Source of the DNA: an uncultured Lachnospiraceae bacterium
GTDB lineage: Bacteria > Bacillota > Clostridia > Lachnospirales > Lachnospiraceae
Assembly: GCA_944381575.1 (NCBI GenBank)
Contig: CALWLS010000001.1
Span: 1-64,000, forward strand
Reading direction: 5' to 3'
Length of the DNA stretch: 64,000 nt
The notes under the pieces were generated by a model, which did no database searches, was not told the DNA's origin, and saw only the letters and a program-made list of their open reading frames with translations. The translations under genes were made by a program, and so were the position numbers. Positions 24,804-34,570 of the stretch are shown here, one piece after another (positions within the stretch are counted from its first letter, which is position 1; each line of letters begins with the position of its first letter).

Positions 24804-25997
24804 GTGGCTACGGTAATACTTAAAAAGGGCGAGGGGCGTACGATCAAGGCCGGCGGAGCCTGGATCTTCGATAATGAGATAGATAAGATCGAAGGAGAGT
24901 TTGAAAATGGAGATATCGTCAGGGTCGAGGACTTTGACGGATTTAAGATGGGCGCGGGCTTTATAAATACAAACTCGAAGATAACCGTCAGGATGCTGGC
25001 GCGCTGGCGCGACAATATAGATGATGAATTTATAAGGGAGAGGGTAAGGACTGCCTGGGAATATAGAAAAAAGACGGTGGATACTTCCTCCTGCAGGATC
25101 ATATTCGGAGAGGCGGATTTCCTGCCGGGACTTGTAGTAGATAAGTTTTCCGACGTGCTTGTGGTGGAATCCCTGGCTCTTGGCATAGACAGGCTGAAAT
25201 CAAAGATAATTGAAGACCTTATAGATATACTGGCTGAGGACGGCATTTACATAAGAGGCATTTATGAACGCTCAGATGCTCCTGTCAGGCTGAAAGAGGG
25301 GATGGAGCCCTTTAAGGGATTTATAGGAGAGCCCTTTAACACTGAGGTAGAGATAACGGAAAACGGAGTACGTTATCTGGTAGATGTCAAGGACGGGCAG
25401 AAGACCGGCTTTTTCCTCGATCAGAAATATAACAGGAGAGCGATCCATTCCATCTCAAAGGACGCTGAAGTTTTGGACTGCTTCACCCATACGGGATCAT
25501 TTGCGTTAAATGCAGCATATGCGGGGGCAAGGCATGTAACGGCGGTGGATATATCGGAAACGGCAATAGAGCAGGCAAAAAAGAACGCTGCCCTTAACGG
25601 CTTAAGCGACAGGATCGATTTTATCACGGCGGACGTGCTGGATCTGCTTCCAAAGCTGAATGAGGAAAAAAGGTCATATGACGTGGTTATACTTGATCCG
25701 CCTGCATTTACAAAATCCCGCACGGCGACCAAAAAGGCCGTAAAGGGCTACAGGGAGATAAATATGAAGGGCATGAGGCTCGTGAAAAACGGGGGCTTTC
25801 TTGCAACCTGCTCATGCTCGCACTTCATGACTGAAGAATTGTTTAAAAAGACCATAAAGGAGGCAGCTCACGCGGTCCATAAGAGACTGAGACAGGTGGA
25901 ATTCAGGACCCAGGCGCCGGATCATCCGATACTCTGGGCTGCGGATGAATCCTACTATCTGAAGTTCTATATCTTCCAGGTGTGCGATGAGAGGTAA
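24804..25997 (+). CDS. RlmI-like 23S rRNA cytosine-5 methyltransferase
   Basis: SAM-dependent RNA methyltransferase (397 residues) of the RlmI/YccW family, which makes m5C1962 in 23S rRNA in E. coli. An N-terminal PUA domain (residues 1-75), a middle domain, and a Rossmann catalytic domain with LDCFTHTGSFALNAA (SAM site), DPPAF and CSCSHFM are visible. GTG is the start, with AGGGAG upstream. Whether this homologue modifies the same nucleotide is not shown by sequence. Confidence 0.88.
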   Translation: MATVILKKGEGRTIKAGGAWIFDNEIDKIEGEFENGDIVRVEDFDGFKMGAGFINTNSKITVRMLARWRDNIDDEFIRERVRTAWEYRKKTVDTSSCRIIFGEADFLPGLVVDKFSDVLVVESLALGIDRLKSKIIEDLIDILAEDGIYIRGIYERSDAPVRLKEGMEPFKGFIGEPFNTEVEITENGVRYLVDVKDGQKTGFFLDQKYNRRAIHSISKDAEVLDCFTHTGSFALNAAYAGARHVTAVDISETAIEQAKKNAALNGLSDRIDFITADVLDLLPKLNEEKRSYDVVILDPPAFTKSRTATKKAVKGYREINMKGMRLVKNGGFLATCSCSHFMTEELFKKTIKEAAHAVHKRLRQVEFRTQAPDHPILWAADESYYLKFYIFQVCDER

Positions 25998-26155
25998 GAA
26001 CAGAAATATTGCATATGATCTGGCATTTATTTTACGTGTTTTAGTACAATAATTTTACCTTGAAATTGGTAAAAATGATATATAATAAAAAATATAAAGA
26101 ATAACTGCGGTTTAAATGCATACAGTATAATATAAGTGAAAGGCAGGTGATACCA

Positions 26156-26647
26156 TTGAACGTACAGATCTCAAGAGATATACCGGTAAGTTATTTTGAT
26201 GAGATCAGCCACATAATCGCTAACGATGAGTTCCTTATGTTGGACAGATATGGACATCATCGCAATACGAGCCGGCTCATGCACAGCGTAAATGTTTCCT
26301 ATCTGTCATGGCGTATAGCAAGGAGGATGCACTGCGACGAGTCTATTGCTGCAAGAGCAGGCCTGCTGCATGATTTCTGCCCTTATGATTTCAGGGAAAA
26401 AACGCCTACAGGAGAGCATCAGGCGTTCTATCACCCTAAGGCAGCGGTGGAAAACAGTGAGAGAGTTTTCAATATAAATGATAAGGAAAAGTCAATAATC
26501 CATTCGCATATGTTTCCGCTGGGACCGCTTCCAAGGAACAGGGAGGCGTGGATAATCACAGTTGTTGATAAGATATGCGCGTGTCTTGAATTTTTCCATG
26601 TTTCATTTGCGCTGGCAAGGAAAAACAGATTTGTGGTAAATGGCTGA
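26156..26647 (+). CDS. HD-domain phosphohydrolase
   Basis: A protein of 163 residues with an HD metal-dependent phosphohydrolase fold. HSVNVSYLSWRIARRM gives the first His, GLLHDFCPYD the HD pair, and HSHMFP plus VVDKICACLE the later ligands. Related small proteins hydrolyse nucleotides or phosphoesters, but the substrate is unknown. The likely start is TTG at 26156, seven bases after AGGCAGGTG; the GTG at 26147 lies inside that ribosome binding site. An ordinary terminator follows. Confidence 0.75.
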   Translation: MNVQISRDIPVSYFDEISHIIANDEFLMLDRYGHHRNTSRLMHSVNVSYLSWRIARRMHCDESIAARAGLLHDFCPYDFREKTPTGEHQAFYHPKAAVENSERVFNINDKEKSIIHSHMFPLGPLPRNREAWIITVVDKICACLEFFHVSFALARKNRFVVNG

Positions 26648-26676
26648 TAAAAGAATTTTAAGTAAATGCATATTTT

Positions 26677-26730
26677 AAGGAGGTCCATATCTGCATGGTT
26701 TACGCCGTGCAGCCGGGCCTCTTTTATTTA
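26677..26730 (+). terminator. Rho-independent terminator
   Basis: AAGGAGGTCC (26677-26686) pairs with GGGCCTCTTT (26715-26724) with two G-U pairs. An inner stem CTGCATGG/CCGTGCAG completes a two-part hairpin, and TTATTTA follows. Confidence 0.7.
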
Positions 26731-26739
26731 AGAAAATAT

Positions 26740-26978
26740 CTGTTTGCAAAATGCCGGGGGACAATGTCGGAATAGTGCCCGAAAAGTTTAAAAATGCCTT
26801 GCGCAGCATATCGTAATATGCTAATATTTAACGGTTAGTGGGCATTTTGCCCGAAGTAGTTAAAGTAACCAGTAAACATGCCGTTTTTGTAATTGGCAGG
26901 ACGGTGCCTTAAGGGTCCAGGAGACCAAAGAGGTTTCCTGTCATGAGACGGCAGACGCTTAAAACCAAGGAGGAAATT
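26740..26978 (+). promoter_or_regulatory. Leader region of rpsB
   Basis: About 240 bases without a gene lie between the terminator and rpsB. They contain a small hairpin GGGC-ATTTTGC-CC (26840-26852), a near-repeat of TGCCCGAA (26775 and 26849 areas), and CAGGA/TCCTG pairing close to the ribosome binding site. Ribosomal protein operons often carry autoregulatory leaders. I do not recognise a named leader class here and no clear promoter stands out. Confidence 0.35.
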
Positions 26979-27770
26979 ATGAGCGTTATTTCTATGAAGC
27001 AGCTGCTTGAGGCAGGTGTACATTTCGGACATCAGACCAGAAGATGGAACCCTAAGATGGCTCCATACATCTATACCGAGAGGAACGGTATCCACATCAT
27101 CGACCTTCAGAAGACAGTAGGAAAGGTTCAGGAGGCTTATGACGCACTCAACAGGATAGTTGCAGAGGGCGGCACGGTTCTTTTTGTAGGAACGAAGAAG
27201 CAGGCTCAGGACGCTATTGCTCAGGAAGCATTAAGATGCGGAGAGTTCTATGTAAATGAGAGATGGCTCGGCGGAATGCTTACCAACTTCAAGACCATCA
27301 GGTCAAGAGTTGAGAGGCTTAAGGCTATCAGAAAGATGGCTGAGGACGGAACATTCGACGTTCTTCCTAAGAAGGAAGTCATCAACATCAAGAAGGAGCA
27401 GGAGAAGCTTGAGAAGAACCTTGGCGGTATCGTTGAGATGAAGGAGCTTCCTTCAGTAATATTCGTGATCGATCCTAAGAAGGAGAAGATCTGCATACAG
27501 GAGGCACAGTCACTCGGAATCACACTTATCGGTATGTGCGATACAAACTGTGATCCTGAGGATCTTGATTATGTTATCCCGGGAAATGACGATGCAATCC
27601 GCGCCGTAAGACTTATCGTTTCCAAGATGGCAGACGCTGTCATCGAGGCTAAGCAGGGCGATGAGGCTTATGTTGAGGAAGCAGGAGCTGAGGCTGAGCT
27701 TTTCGAGGAGGCTCAGAATACCGAAGCAGAGAAGAGCATCGAGGAAATAGCTGCCGAAGAGGAAGCTTGA
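26979..27770 (+). CDS. rpsB: 30S ribosomal protein S2
   Basis: Small-subunit protein S2 (263 residues). [22 protein letters not shown], followed by [15 protein letters not shown], is the classic N-terminal signature, and [22 protein letters not shown] and [14 protein letters not shown] follow. The C-terminal tail is acidic (residues about 230-263), as in many Clostridia. The ATG at 26979 has AAGGAGG upstream; 36 bases of open frame before it are not part of the family. tsf follows after 22 bases, the standard rpsB-tsf operon. Confidence 0.98.
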   Translation: MSVISMKQLLEAGVHFGHQTRRWNPKMAPYIYTERNGIHIIDLQKTVGKVQEAYDALNRIVAEGGTVLFVGTKKQAQDAIAQEALRCGEFYVNERWLGGMLTNFKTIRSRVERLKAIRKMAEDGTFDVLPKKEVINIKKEQEKLEKNLGGIVEMKELPSVIFVIDPKKEKICIQEAQSLGITLIGMCDTNCDPEDLDYVIPGNDDAIRAVRLIVSKMADAVIEAKQGDEAYVEEAGAEAELFEEAQNTEAEKSIEEIAAEEEA

Positions 27771-27792
27771 TTTAGTTTTAGGAGGAGAAATA

Positions 27793-28731
27793 ATGGCTAT
27801 TACAGCTGCACAGGTCAAGGAGCTCAGAGAGATCACCGGCGCAGGAATGATGGACTGCAAGAAGGCTCTTTCAGCAACTGACGGAGATATGGACAAGGCT
27901 ATAGATTTCCTTCGTGAAAAGGGCCTTGCAGGAGCACAGAAGAAGGCAGGAAGGATCGCTGCAGAGGGTATCGTGGCTACAAAGCTCACACCTTGCGGAA
28001 AGAAGGGCGTTATCGTTGAGGTAAACGCTGAGACTGACTTCGTTGCAAAGAATGATAAGTTCACAACCTATGTCGGAGAGATCGCTGATCAGGCACTTAA
28101 CTCACCGGCAGCAGATATTGATGAGTTCTTCAATGAGAAATGGGCTCTTGACGAGTCACTTACTGTAGCTGAGAAGCTCAGCTCCATGATCTCCATCATC
28201 GGAGAGAACATGAAGATTAGAAGATACGAGATCGTTAAGGAGGATAACGGATTCGTACAATCCTACATCCATGCTGCAGGTAAGATCGGCGTACTTCTTG
28301 ATGTTGCTACTGATGTTGTAAATGATGACATCAGGGAAATGGCAAAGAATGTCTGCATGCAGATCGCAGCATTAAGGCCTGTATATATCTCAGATGCTGA
28401 CGTGGATGCCGAGTATCTCGCAAAGGAAAAGGAGATCCTCATGGCTCAGATCCAGAACGATCCTAAGGAGTCCTCAAAGCCTCAGAAGGTTATCGAGGGA
28501 ATGATCCAGGGACGTATCAAGAAGGAGCTTAAGGAGATCTGCCTCTTAGATCAGGTATACGTAAAGGCTGAGGACGGAAAGCAGAGCGTTAAGGATTACA
28601 TTGCTTCCGTTGCCAAGGCTAACAACGCAAATATCGAGATCAAGGCATTCGTAAGATACGAGACCGGAGAGGGCCTTGAGAAGAAGAATGAGAATTTCGC
28701 TGAAGAAGTTGCAAAGCAGATGCAGGGCTAA
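27793..28731 (+). CDS. tsf: Elongation factor Ts
   Basis: Nucleotide exchange factor for EF-Tu (312 residues). VKELREITGAGMMDCKKAL is the UBA-like N-terminal module, EVNAETDFVAKND the TDFV contact motif with EF-Tu, and the two core subdomains follow. AGGAGG precedes the start. Codon choice (ATC, GCT, AAC, AAG) marks the highly expressed class and serves as an internal standard for this genome. Confidence 0.98.
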   Translation: MAITAAQVKELREITGAGMMDCKKALSATDGDMDKAIDFLREKGLAGAQKKAGRIAAEGIVATKLTPCGKKGVIVEVNAETDFVAKNDKFTTYVGEIADQALNSPAADIDEFFNEKWALDESLTVAEKLSSMISIIGENMKIRRYEIVKEDNGFVQSYIHAAGKIGVLLDVATDVVNDDIREMAKNVCMQIAALRPVYISDADVDAEYLAKEKEILMAQIQNDPKESSKPQKVIEGMIQGRIKKELKEICLLDQVYVKAEDGKQSVKDYIASVAKANNANIEIKAFVRYETGEGLEKKNENFAEEVAKQMQG

Positions 28732-28860
28732 CTTCCGCAGTGTTTAAACAGACATTAGGCAGAGATGCCGTAAATGCGTTTAGGCAAGACATTCATCATT
28801 TGGTTGAGACAGCTTCATCAAGTTGATATGTAAGTTGTTACAAGCTTGATTCATTTATTA

Positions 28861-28910
28861 AAAACAGCTGTAGAGCCCATAAAATAAGGGCTTTATGGCT
28901 GTTTTTTTAG
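28861..28910 (+). terminator. Rho-independent terminator of rpsB-tsf
   Basis: AACAGC pairs with GCTGTT and GTAGAGCCC with GGGCTTTAT in one two-part stem, followed by a run of seven T. It lies about 130 bases after tsf. The rest of the gap to 29103 is A+T-rich and shows no gene or firm motif. Confidence 0.8.
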
Positions 28911-29103
28911 TATGGCTGCAGCATGTTATATGTTATTGAAGCATGGCAATAGTATGTAAACATGCTGGTCACCCATTTTCGTTGTTTATTAAATTCTATC
29001 TGTTGTCTAAGGATTTATGCGGATAAAAAATAAAAATCTCATGGAAAAGGTGTTTACATCATGTTAAAGTTAGCATCATAAATTAAAAACGGAGACAGCT
29101 TAT

Positions 29104-29892
29104 ATGAAACACAGGAAACTTAGATTTATGGCAGCGGCATTTTTAACGGCTGCCTTCTCAATCTCAGCGGTTTTTTCGGCGTCTGCCGCGGGCTGGCAGC
29201 AGGATGAAGCCGGCTGGTGGTGGCAGAATGAGGACGGCACATGGCCTGCCAGAACCTGGAAATGGATAGATGCGGATAATGATGGATTTGCTGAATGCTA
29301 CTATTTTGGTGCGGACGGATATATGCTTTATAGTGCCGTAACGCCGGACGGTTATTATGTGAATGAGGACGGAGCCTGGGTCATGGACGGCGTGGTGCAA
29401 AAGGGCATCAGGATAGACGATAGCGGATCAGGCTCAGGATCAGGGTCCGGATCCGGATCAGCCTCTGAACAGAATGAGGGATATGCCGGCAGCAAAACCA
29501 ATATTTCCGAGGAGGAAGCGAGGGCAAGGATACTGGCGCTTAAAAGTTTTTATCCGGAGGGCATGAGCTGGGATGATTCCAACAGCTATGATACCGGCTA
29601 CAGGGTAGGATTTGGATGCGCCGCCTTTGCATTCATAGTTCAGGATGAGGTATTCGGCGCAGGAGTGGTACCTGAAAGGTATACGGTATTCAACGAGGAC
29701 AACATTCACATAGGTGATCATTTCCGCATATACGCAAGTACCGGAGGCGTGCATTCAGTGGTCATACTTGATGTGCTGGAGGACGGAGTCGAGCTCGTGG
29801 AAGGAAATTACGGAGGAAAGATACACTGGGGCAGAAAGATGTCGTTTGACAGCCTCAGGGACAATTTTATATTCCAGGAGACGAGATACTGA
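29104..29892 (+). CDS. Secreted cell-wall-binding protein with CHAP-like domain
   Basis: A 262-residue exported protein. A signal peptide (residues 1-29, ending SASAA) leads into Trp/Gly-rich repeats of the choline/cell-wall-binding type (GWWWQNEDGTWPARTWKWID, then YYFGADGYML and TPDGYYVNEDG), then a Gly-Ser linker (about 104-117). The C-terminal domain has a possible Cys-His-Asn site: GCAAFAF, GGVHSVVILDV and EGNYGGKIHWG, as in papain-like CHAP/NlpC amidases. Cleavage of peptidoglycan is a reasonable guess, but the domain may also be an inactive or protein-processing relative. It is the first of a run of surface genes. Confidence 0.7.
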   Translation: MKHRKLRFMAAAFLTAAFSISAVFSASAAGWQQDEAGWWWQNEDGTWPARTWKWIDADNDGFAECYYFGADGYMLYSAVTPDGYYVNEDGAWVMDGVVQKGIRIDDSGSGSGSGSGSGSASEQNEGYAGSKTNISEEEARARILALKSFYPEGMSWDDSNSYDTGYRVGFGCAAFAFIVQDEVFGAGVVPERYTVFNEDNIHIGDHFRIYASTGGVHSVVILDVLEDGVELVEGNYGGKIHWGRKMSFDSLRDNFIFQETRY

Positions 29893-29942
29893 TTCATTTA
29901 TTATCGTCATACAGCCCCTGTCGGAGCTAAAATATGAAATGG

Positions 29943-29968
29943 AGGGAGACATCCCTTCTTTTTTTGTT
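29943..29968 (+). terminator. Short terminator
   Basis: AGGGA-GACA-TCCCT followed by TCTTTTTTTG, just after the secreted protein gene. The stem is short but the T-tract is strong. Confidence 0.55.
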
Positions 29969-29985
29969 AAGGGCAGGAGGTTTTT

Positions 29986-30582
29986 ATGAGCAGTAATACC
30001 TACGGATACGTGCGGGTATCCACAAGGGAGCAGAATGAGGACAGGCAGCTGATAGCGCTTAAGGATTATAAGGTTTTGGAAAGTAATATTTACGTGGATA
30101 AGCTGAGCGGCCGGGACTTTAACCGTCCCCAGTATCAGAAGCTTATGAAAAAGATCAGGCCGGGAGATCTTATCGTGGTAAAGTCCATCGACAGGCTTGG
30201 ACGTAATTATGAGGAGATACAGGTCCAGTGGAGGAAAATAACAAAGGAAAAGCAGGTAGATATGGTGGTGCTGGACATGCCGCTTCTTGATACAAGGAGA
30301 TCTGGAAATGATCTCACGGGAACTTTTGTTGCCGACATGGTGCTGCAGATCCTTTCATATGTAGCGCAGACTGAGCGTGAAAATATCCATCAAAGGCAAA
30401 GGGAGGGTATAGAGGCGGCAAAGCTGAGGGGCGTTAAGTTTGGAAGGCCGAGAAAGCCGGTGCCGGAGGAGTTCTGGCGCATCAGGGAGGAGTGGATAAA
30501 TAAGAAGATAAGCTCAAGAGAGGCCGCAAGGGAGCTGTCGATCGCCCAGGACACATTTTTAAGATGGGTGCACGGAAAATAG
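29986..30582 (+). CDS. Serine recombinase (resolvase/invertase family)
   Basis: A small serine recombinase of 198 residues. The N-terminal catalytic domain has YVRVSTREQNEDRQ with the nucleophile Ser12 and VVKSIDRLGRNYEEI, the E helix follows near TERENIHQRQREGI, and the C-terminal 50 residues contain GVKFGRPRK and a helix-turn-helix (SSREAARELSIAQDTFLRW). The size and layout fit resolvases and DNA invertases. No transposase accompanies it. It stands among surface genes, so an invertase that switches surface expression is possible, but I found no flanking inverted recombination sites. Confidence 0.88.
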   Translation: MSSNTYGYVRVSTREQNEDRQLIALKDYKVLESNIYVDKLSGRDFNRPQYQKLMKKIRPGDLIVVKSIDRLGRNYEEIQVQWRKITKEKQVDMVVLDMPLLDTRRSGNDLTGTFVADMVLQILSYVAQTERENIHQRQREGIEAAKLRGVKFGRPRKPVPEEFWRIREEWINKKISSREAARELSIAQDTFLRWVHGK

Positions 30583-30783
30583 ATAATGTGTAATAAGTAA
30601 TAGATAAAATGGCATGTGCCGCAATAATGTAGGATATATCGGGCATCTCAACATTCTTGGATTCAGTTCTTTTTGAAATAATTTCATCTTTTAAAACAGA
30701 CAAAATACCATCAGATTATTCTACGGTAAAGTCTAACATACAAGAACGAAAAAATCTAAAATATCGGTCATGGACGGCCGGAC

Positions 30784-32163
30784 ATGAAAGTAAAACGCAA
30801 GCTTTCAGAAAAGAAAAATGAAAAGCAGTTTATTGCTATGGCGGAAAGCTACATAGTGCTGATGCTGTTTCTTTCGTTTTTTGTTTTTACTTTTATAGGC
30901 GCCGGGAATTTTGTGATCGTTTCCATGACGGGACTATTGCTGTGCTTTACAGGCCTTATGCAGGGAACGGTAAAAGTGGATCTCTGGATACTTGTGCCGT
31001 TGATCGCATACAACGCCATAAGCCTTATCTCAGGGTTCAGGACCTATGGCAATACTGTAGATGGCTTTGCTTCAACGCAGTCGGTGTTTCCGGTAATATA
31101 TCTGCTTACCGCATATCTTGATAAAAATGACAGATCATGGCTTAAGATGTTCTGCTGTATGTGGGTCGGGGTAATGGCCGTCATAGGGATACTTCAGTTC
31201 ACATTGGCTTCATTTCACGGCGGAATGGGCAGACTGTCAGGCTTTATGGGAAATCCGAACGCCATGGGAGCCATGCTTGCCCTTGGATGGTTTGCTACGG
31301 AGAGCTTACTTAATGATAGCGTGGTCCAGGATAAAAGGCCCCGGAAGCTGATGCATGCGGCTGAGTTTATGATACTTACGGCCATGGCACTGACATTATC
31401 AGTTGGAGCCCTTGGTGCATTCAGTGTTGGATTTATAGTTATGTGCATATATGGAAGATCTGGATATGCGGATATTATATCAGGGCTTTCAAATGTGATA
31501 TTTGCCTTTGGATGCGGAGTACTGCTGTATGCCTCGGCAAACCATACGTACTGGCCGTGGCTTTCAGTATTGATATGTCTGTATATATTTACGGCGTCTA
31601 TTTACCGCAGGCAGTTTGAAATGTTCACTAAGGAGCATAAAGTATGGGCTAAGGCCATATGTGCAGCCGGCATTTTAGGGACTCTGACACTTATCTATCT
31701 AAGGCCCAACGCCGCCGCCACATTTTCGGAGCGACTTGAAATGATAAGAAACGGGCTTGGCTATATATCGGCTCAACCTGTACTTGGGATAGGGCCGTAT
31801 CAGTGGCGCAGGCTTAACCTGTATGACGGAGATACATATTTTAATACCTGGCATATACATAACATTTTCATCCATGTAGGAGTGGAACTGGGGCTTATTG
31901 CCATGGCCATGCTGCTGGTAACGCTGATAAGACATATCACTAAGAAAGAGGACAGCGCCGGGAGGGGCGGCTTTACGGCCGCGGTAGTACATAATCTCAT
32001 GGACACCAGCTTTTTCTATATGGCAACGGTTCCTTTTCTGATGATGACCGCCGGAAGGGATGAGGAAAAGGAGCACAGGCTTGGCACGGCAGCGGTGAAA
32101 TGTATTTTCGGAGCATTTTCAGTACTGTTTTTATGGAATTTTATTCAATGCGTGACGGCATGA
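30784..32163 (+). CDS. O-antigen ligase/polymerase-like membrane protein
   Basis: A 459-residue polytopic protein with about twelve hydrophobic segments. Near the C terminus, PVLGIGPYQWRRLNLYDG followed by WHIHNIFIHVGVELGLI is the conserved loop of the O-antigen ligase (Wzy_C) domain, with an essential-type His, and VHNLMDTSFF follows. In Gram-positives such proteins join or polymerise surface glycans. No sugar-processing genes are adjacent, so the substrate is unknown. The start has no convincing Shine-Dalgarno sequence. An amidase gene follows. Confidence 0.75.
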   Translation: MKVKRKLSEKKNEKQFIAMAESYIVLMLFLSFFVFTFIGAGNFVIVSMTGLLLCFTGLMQGTVKVDLWILVPLIAYNAISLISGFRTYGNTVDGFASTQSVFPVIYLLTAYLDKNDRSWLKMFCCMWVGVMAVIGILQFTLASFHGGMGRLSGFMGNPNAMGAMLALGWFATESLLNDSVVQDKRPRKLMHAAEFMILTAMALTLSVGALGAFSVGFIVMCIYGRSGYADIISGLSNVIFAFGCGVLLYASANHTYWPWLSVLICLYIFTASIYRRQFEMFTKEHKVWAKAICAAGILGTLTLIYLRPNAAATFSERLEMIRNGLGYISAQPVLGIGPYQWRRLNLYDGDTYFNTWHIHNIFIHVGVELGLIAMAMLLVTLIRHITKKEDSAGRGGFTAAVVHNLMDTSFFYMATVPFLMMTAGRDEEKEHRLGTAAVKCIFGAFSVLFLWNFIQCVTA

Positions 32164-32195
32164 AGCAGAAAACTGTGGAAAGAGGGCTTATGTAA

Positions 32196-32930
32196 ATGCA
32201 GAAGCACGGCAGCAGTAATAGCAGTAATTGGAAACTAAGGTTTATTAAAGATCCGCCGGCAGTAATGCTGATACTGTTCGCCGTACTGTCACTGTCCGTT
32301 TTTACAGGGATATATGATAAACAGACGTCATTTCCGGAATATGTTGGAAAAGATCTCAACGAGGAAGAGATGGCGGAGGTGATAGAGCGGAACAGCCCGC
32401 TTACCTCATATGTACATCTGAGCCCGAATGCGGATTTCCCGAGGGATTCTGCGATACAGAAGATCACCATACACCATATGGGAGCCAATCTGACCCTGGA
32501 AAGGCTGGGAGAGTCATTTTCAAAAAGGGACAGGGGAGCCTCATCAAATTATGGGATAGACGTTGATGGAAACATAGCGCTGTATGTTGAGGAGGCGGAT
32601 CGGGCTTGGACGAGCTCTAGCCCGGAAAATGACAACATGGCTGTGACCATAGAGGTGGCTAATGAATCCACTGGCGGAGACTGGCCGGTAAGCGACAGCT
32701 CATTTGAGAGCCTTATAGAGCTGTGTACGGATATCTGTTTAAGGAACGGGATAGATGAACTCGTATATACGGGCGATGCGGACGGTAATCTGACCATTCA
32801 TAAGATGTTCAGTCAGAACACGGACTGTCCAGGGCCGTATCTTGAAAGCAGGATGGAGGAGATAGCGGAGATGGTCAACGAAAATATTAAAAATCATGGT
32901 GAGAGATCCTATACGCCTGCAGGTAACTGA
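32196..32930 (+). CDS. N-acetylmuramoyl-L-alanine amidase (Amidase_2), membrane-anchored
   Basis: A 244-residue protein with an N-terminal membrane anchor (about residues 20-42) and an extracellular Amidase_2/PGRP domain. Zinc and catalytic residues are recognisable: His pair in KITIHHMGAN, SSNYGIDVDGNIALYVEE, DNMAVTIEVAN, and LTIHKMFSQNTDCPGPYL with the later His and the Cys-Pro-Gly-Pro ending. It should cut the bond between muramic acid and the stem peptide. It sits between the O-antigen-ligase-like and sorted-protein genes, in keeping with wall remodelling for surface display. Confidence 0.85.
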   Translation: MQKHGSSNSSNWKLRFIKDPPAVMLILFAVLSLSVFTGIYDKQTSFPEYVGKDLNEEEMAEVIERNSPLTSYVHLSPNADFPRDSAIQKITIHHMGANLTLERLGESFSKRDRGASSNYGIDVDGNIALYVEEADRAWTSSSPENDNMAVTIEVANESTGGDWPVSDSSFESLIELCTDICLRNGIDELVYTGDADGNLTIHKMFSQNTDCPGPYLESRMEEIAEMVNENIKNHGERSYTPAGN

Positions 32931-32985
32931 AGGCGCGGGCAGATGGGATTTTATATATAAATAATAAAAAGGTGGAGGACATAAA

Positions 32986-34554
32986 ATGAAGATCAGTAAA
33001 AAAATTCTGGCATACCGCGGCATTCTTATCATGATGCTGTGCATGGCATTTTTTGTACTGGGCGGCAGTACGGCGTTTGCGAAGTGGATACCGATAAAAG
33101 ACGCTGTAAGTACTTATGATACTTATTTTGCAAAGCAGTGGTACGATTCGAATGGTGCCAGAATATGGCATACGAATTCGGATGATGAAATACCGGAGGA
33201 CGTGACACTTAACATTAAATTAGAGGATTCAGATGCAGATGCTAACAATGAGGATCCTGAAGATAGGATTGCCACAAAGTCCAATGCGAAGAGGACAGAG
33301 AGAACTATTGATGATGATGTTGTTAAGATATCTGAAGCAGACGAGTGGGAGTATATATACATAAATGAAAATGATTCAACTCTTATAAAGGTTGAAGAAG
33401 AGGATATACCTGGCTTTAAGTCTGAGATATCATTTAGCAAAAATCCCTATAAAAATTTAAATGAAGTAATAATTAAAAACACCAAGATCGACACCTCTAC
33501 GGGAGATATAACCATATCAAAAACCGTTAGCGGAGCTGAGCCTGATATGGATAAAGCCTTTGATTTTGTGATAAAGCTTGACGATGAAACTATTAATGAT
33601 ACATACGGAGAGCTTGAATTTGTGGATGGAATGTCGGAATTTGAATTAAAGCATAATGAAAGCGTTACGGCTACAGGACTTCCGGAAGGCGTTGCTTACG
33701 AGGTAACGGAGATAGGAGCTGAGGCAGATGGCTATTCCGTTACGGTAAAGGGAGGAACTGGAAACATAATCGGAGGAAAGACGGTCAATGTATCCTTTGT
33801 AAATACCAAGGATGCTCCAGAACCTGAGGACCCTACGCCGGATGATCCTACGCCGGACGATCCTACACCGGATAAGCCAAACGAGGAACCAAAGCCGGAT
33901 CCTGAACCAAAGACCGGCGGACTAAAAGTCACGAAAACAGTTACCGGCAATGCCGGCGACACGAACAAAGACTTCAGCTTTACGGTGACCTTAAGCGATA
34001 AGAGCATAAGCGGCAGCCTTGGAGAGATGACCTTTGCTGACGGCGTAGCGAAATTCAGTCTTAAGCACGGCGAGAGCATTACAGCGTCAGGCATACCTGC
34101 TGACGTTACATATACGGTAGCAGAGAGTGATAATGCAGGCTACACGGTTACAAAGTCGGGAGATACCGGTACTATAAAGAACGGAGTGACCGCAACTGCC
34201 ATGTTTACCAATAACAGGACCACCGGAGGAAATGGCGGTGGAAATAACGGCGGCGGTGGCGGCGGAGGAAGCCACGGAGGCGGAGGAGGATACGACAATA
34301 ATGATCCTCTGAGAGCCTATGAGCCTCCGGTTACCTCGGGAAATGATGAGCCTGAAATTGAGACTATTATCGATCCTGCTCCGGTACCGGCTGCAATGCC
34401 TGTAAATGAAACACCGAACATGGATCAGCCTTCAGTGCTGGATAATGTTCCAAAGACCGGTGACAGTACTAACGTCATGCTGTGTCTCATACTTGCAGGG
34501 GCTTCATTTGCAGGAGCCGCAGGCACATTCGTGTTATCAGGAAAGAGGGACTGA
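32986..34554 (+). CDS. Sortase-anchored surface protein with two Cna-B/DUF7601-like domains
   Basis: A 522-residue wall-anchored protein. It has a signal peptide (residues 1-31), an acidic N-terminal region, two related beta domains (about 168-262 and 308-405; each starts with a T-I/V-x-K-T-V-x-G strand and contains F-x-LKH-x-ES-x-T-A-x-G-(L/I)-P), a Pro-Asp repeat linker (PTPDD units) between them, a Gly-rich stretch (about 408-432) and a C-terminal sorting signal VPKTG, hydrophobic helix and KRD. The domains resemble pilin/adhesin modules. GGAGG precedes the start. A class B sortase is encoded immediately downstream and is probably its partner. Confidence 0.8.
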   Translation: MKISKKILAYRGILIMMLCMAFFVLGGSTAFAKWIPIKDAVSTYDTYFAKQWYDSNGARIWHTNSDDEIPEDVTLNIKLEDSDADANNEDPEDRIATKSNAKRTERTIDDDVVKISEADEWEYIYINENDSTLIKVEEEDIPGFKSEISFSKNPYKNLNEVIIKNTKIDTSTGDITISKTVSGAEPDMDKAFDFVIKLDDETINDTYGELEFVDGMSEFELKHNESVTATGLPEGVAYEVTEIGAEADGYSVTVKGGTGNIIGGKTVNVSFVNTKDAPEPEDPTPDDPTPDDPTPDKPNEEPKPDPEPKTGGLKVTKTVTGNAGDTNKDFSFTVTLSDKSISGSLGEMTFADGVAKFSLKHGESITASGIPADVTYTVAESDNAGYTVTKSGDTGTIKNGVTATAMFTNNRTTGGNGGGNNGGGGGGGSHGGGGGYDNNDPLRAYEPPVTSGNDEPEIETIIDPAPVPAAMPVNETPNMDQPSVLDNVPKTGDSTNVMLCLILAGASFAGAAGTFVLSGKRD

Positions 34555-34570
34555 CTGAATAGGGATATCA

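Noticed and set aside
26740-26978. Riboswitch or T-box upstream of rpsB
   Set aside because: No T-box TGG bulge, specifier stem or known riboswitch core could be recognised; only small stems are present.
30482-30703. Minus-strand 73-codon frame beginning MSVLKDEIISKRTES
   Set aside because: The first 24 residues look protein-like and could be a gene remnant, but there is no ribosome binding site, the frame runs antisense into the recombinase gene, and no family is recognised.
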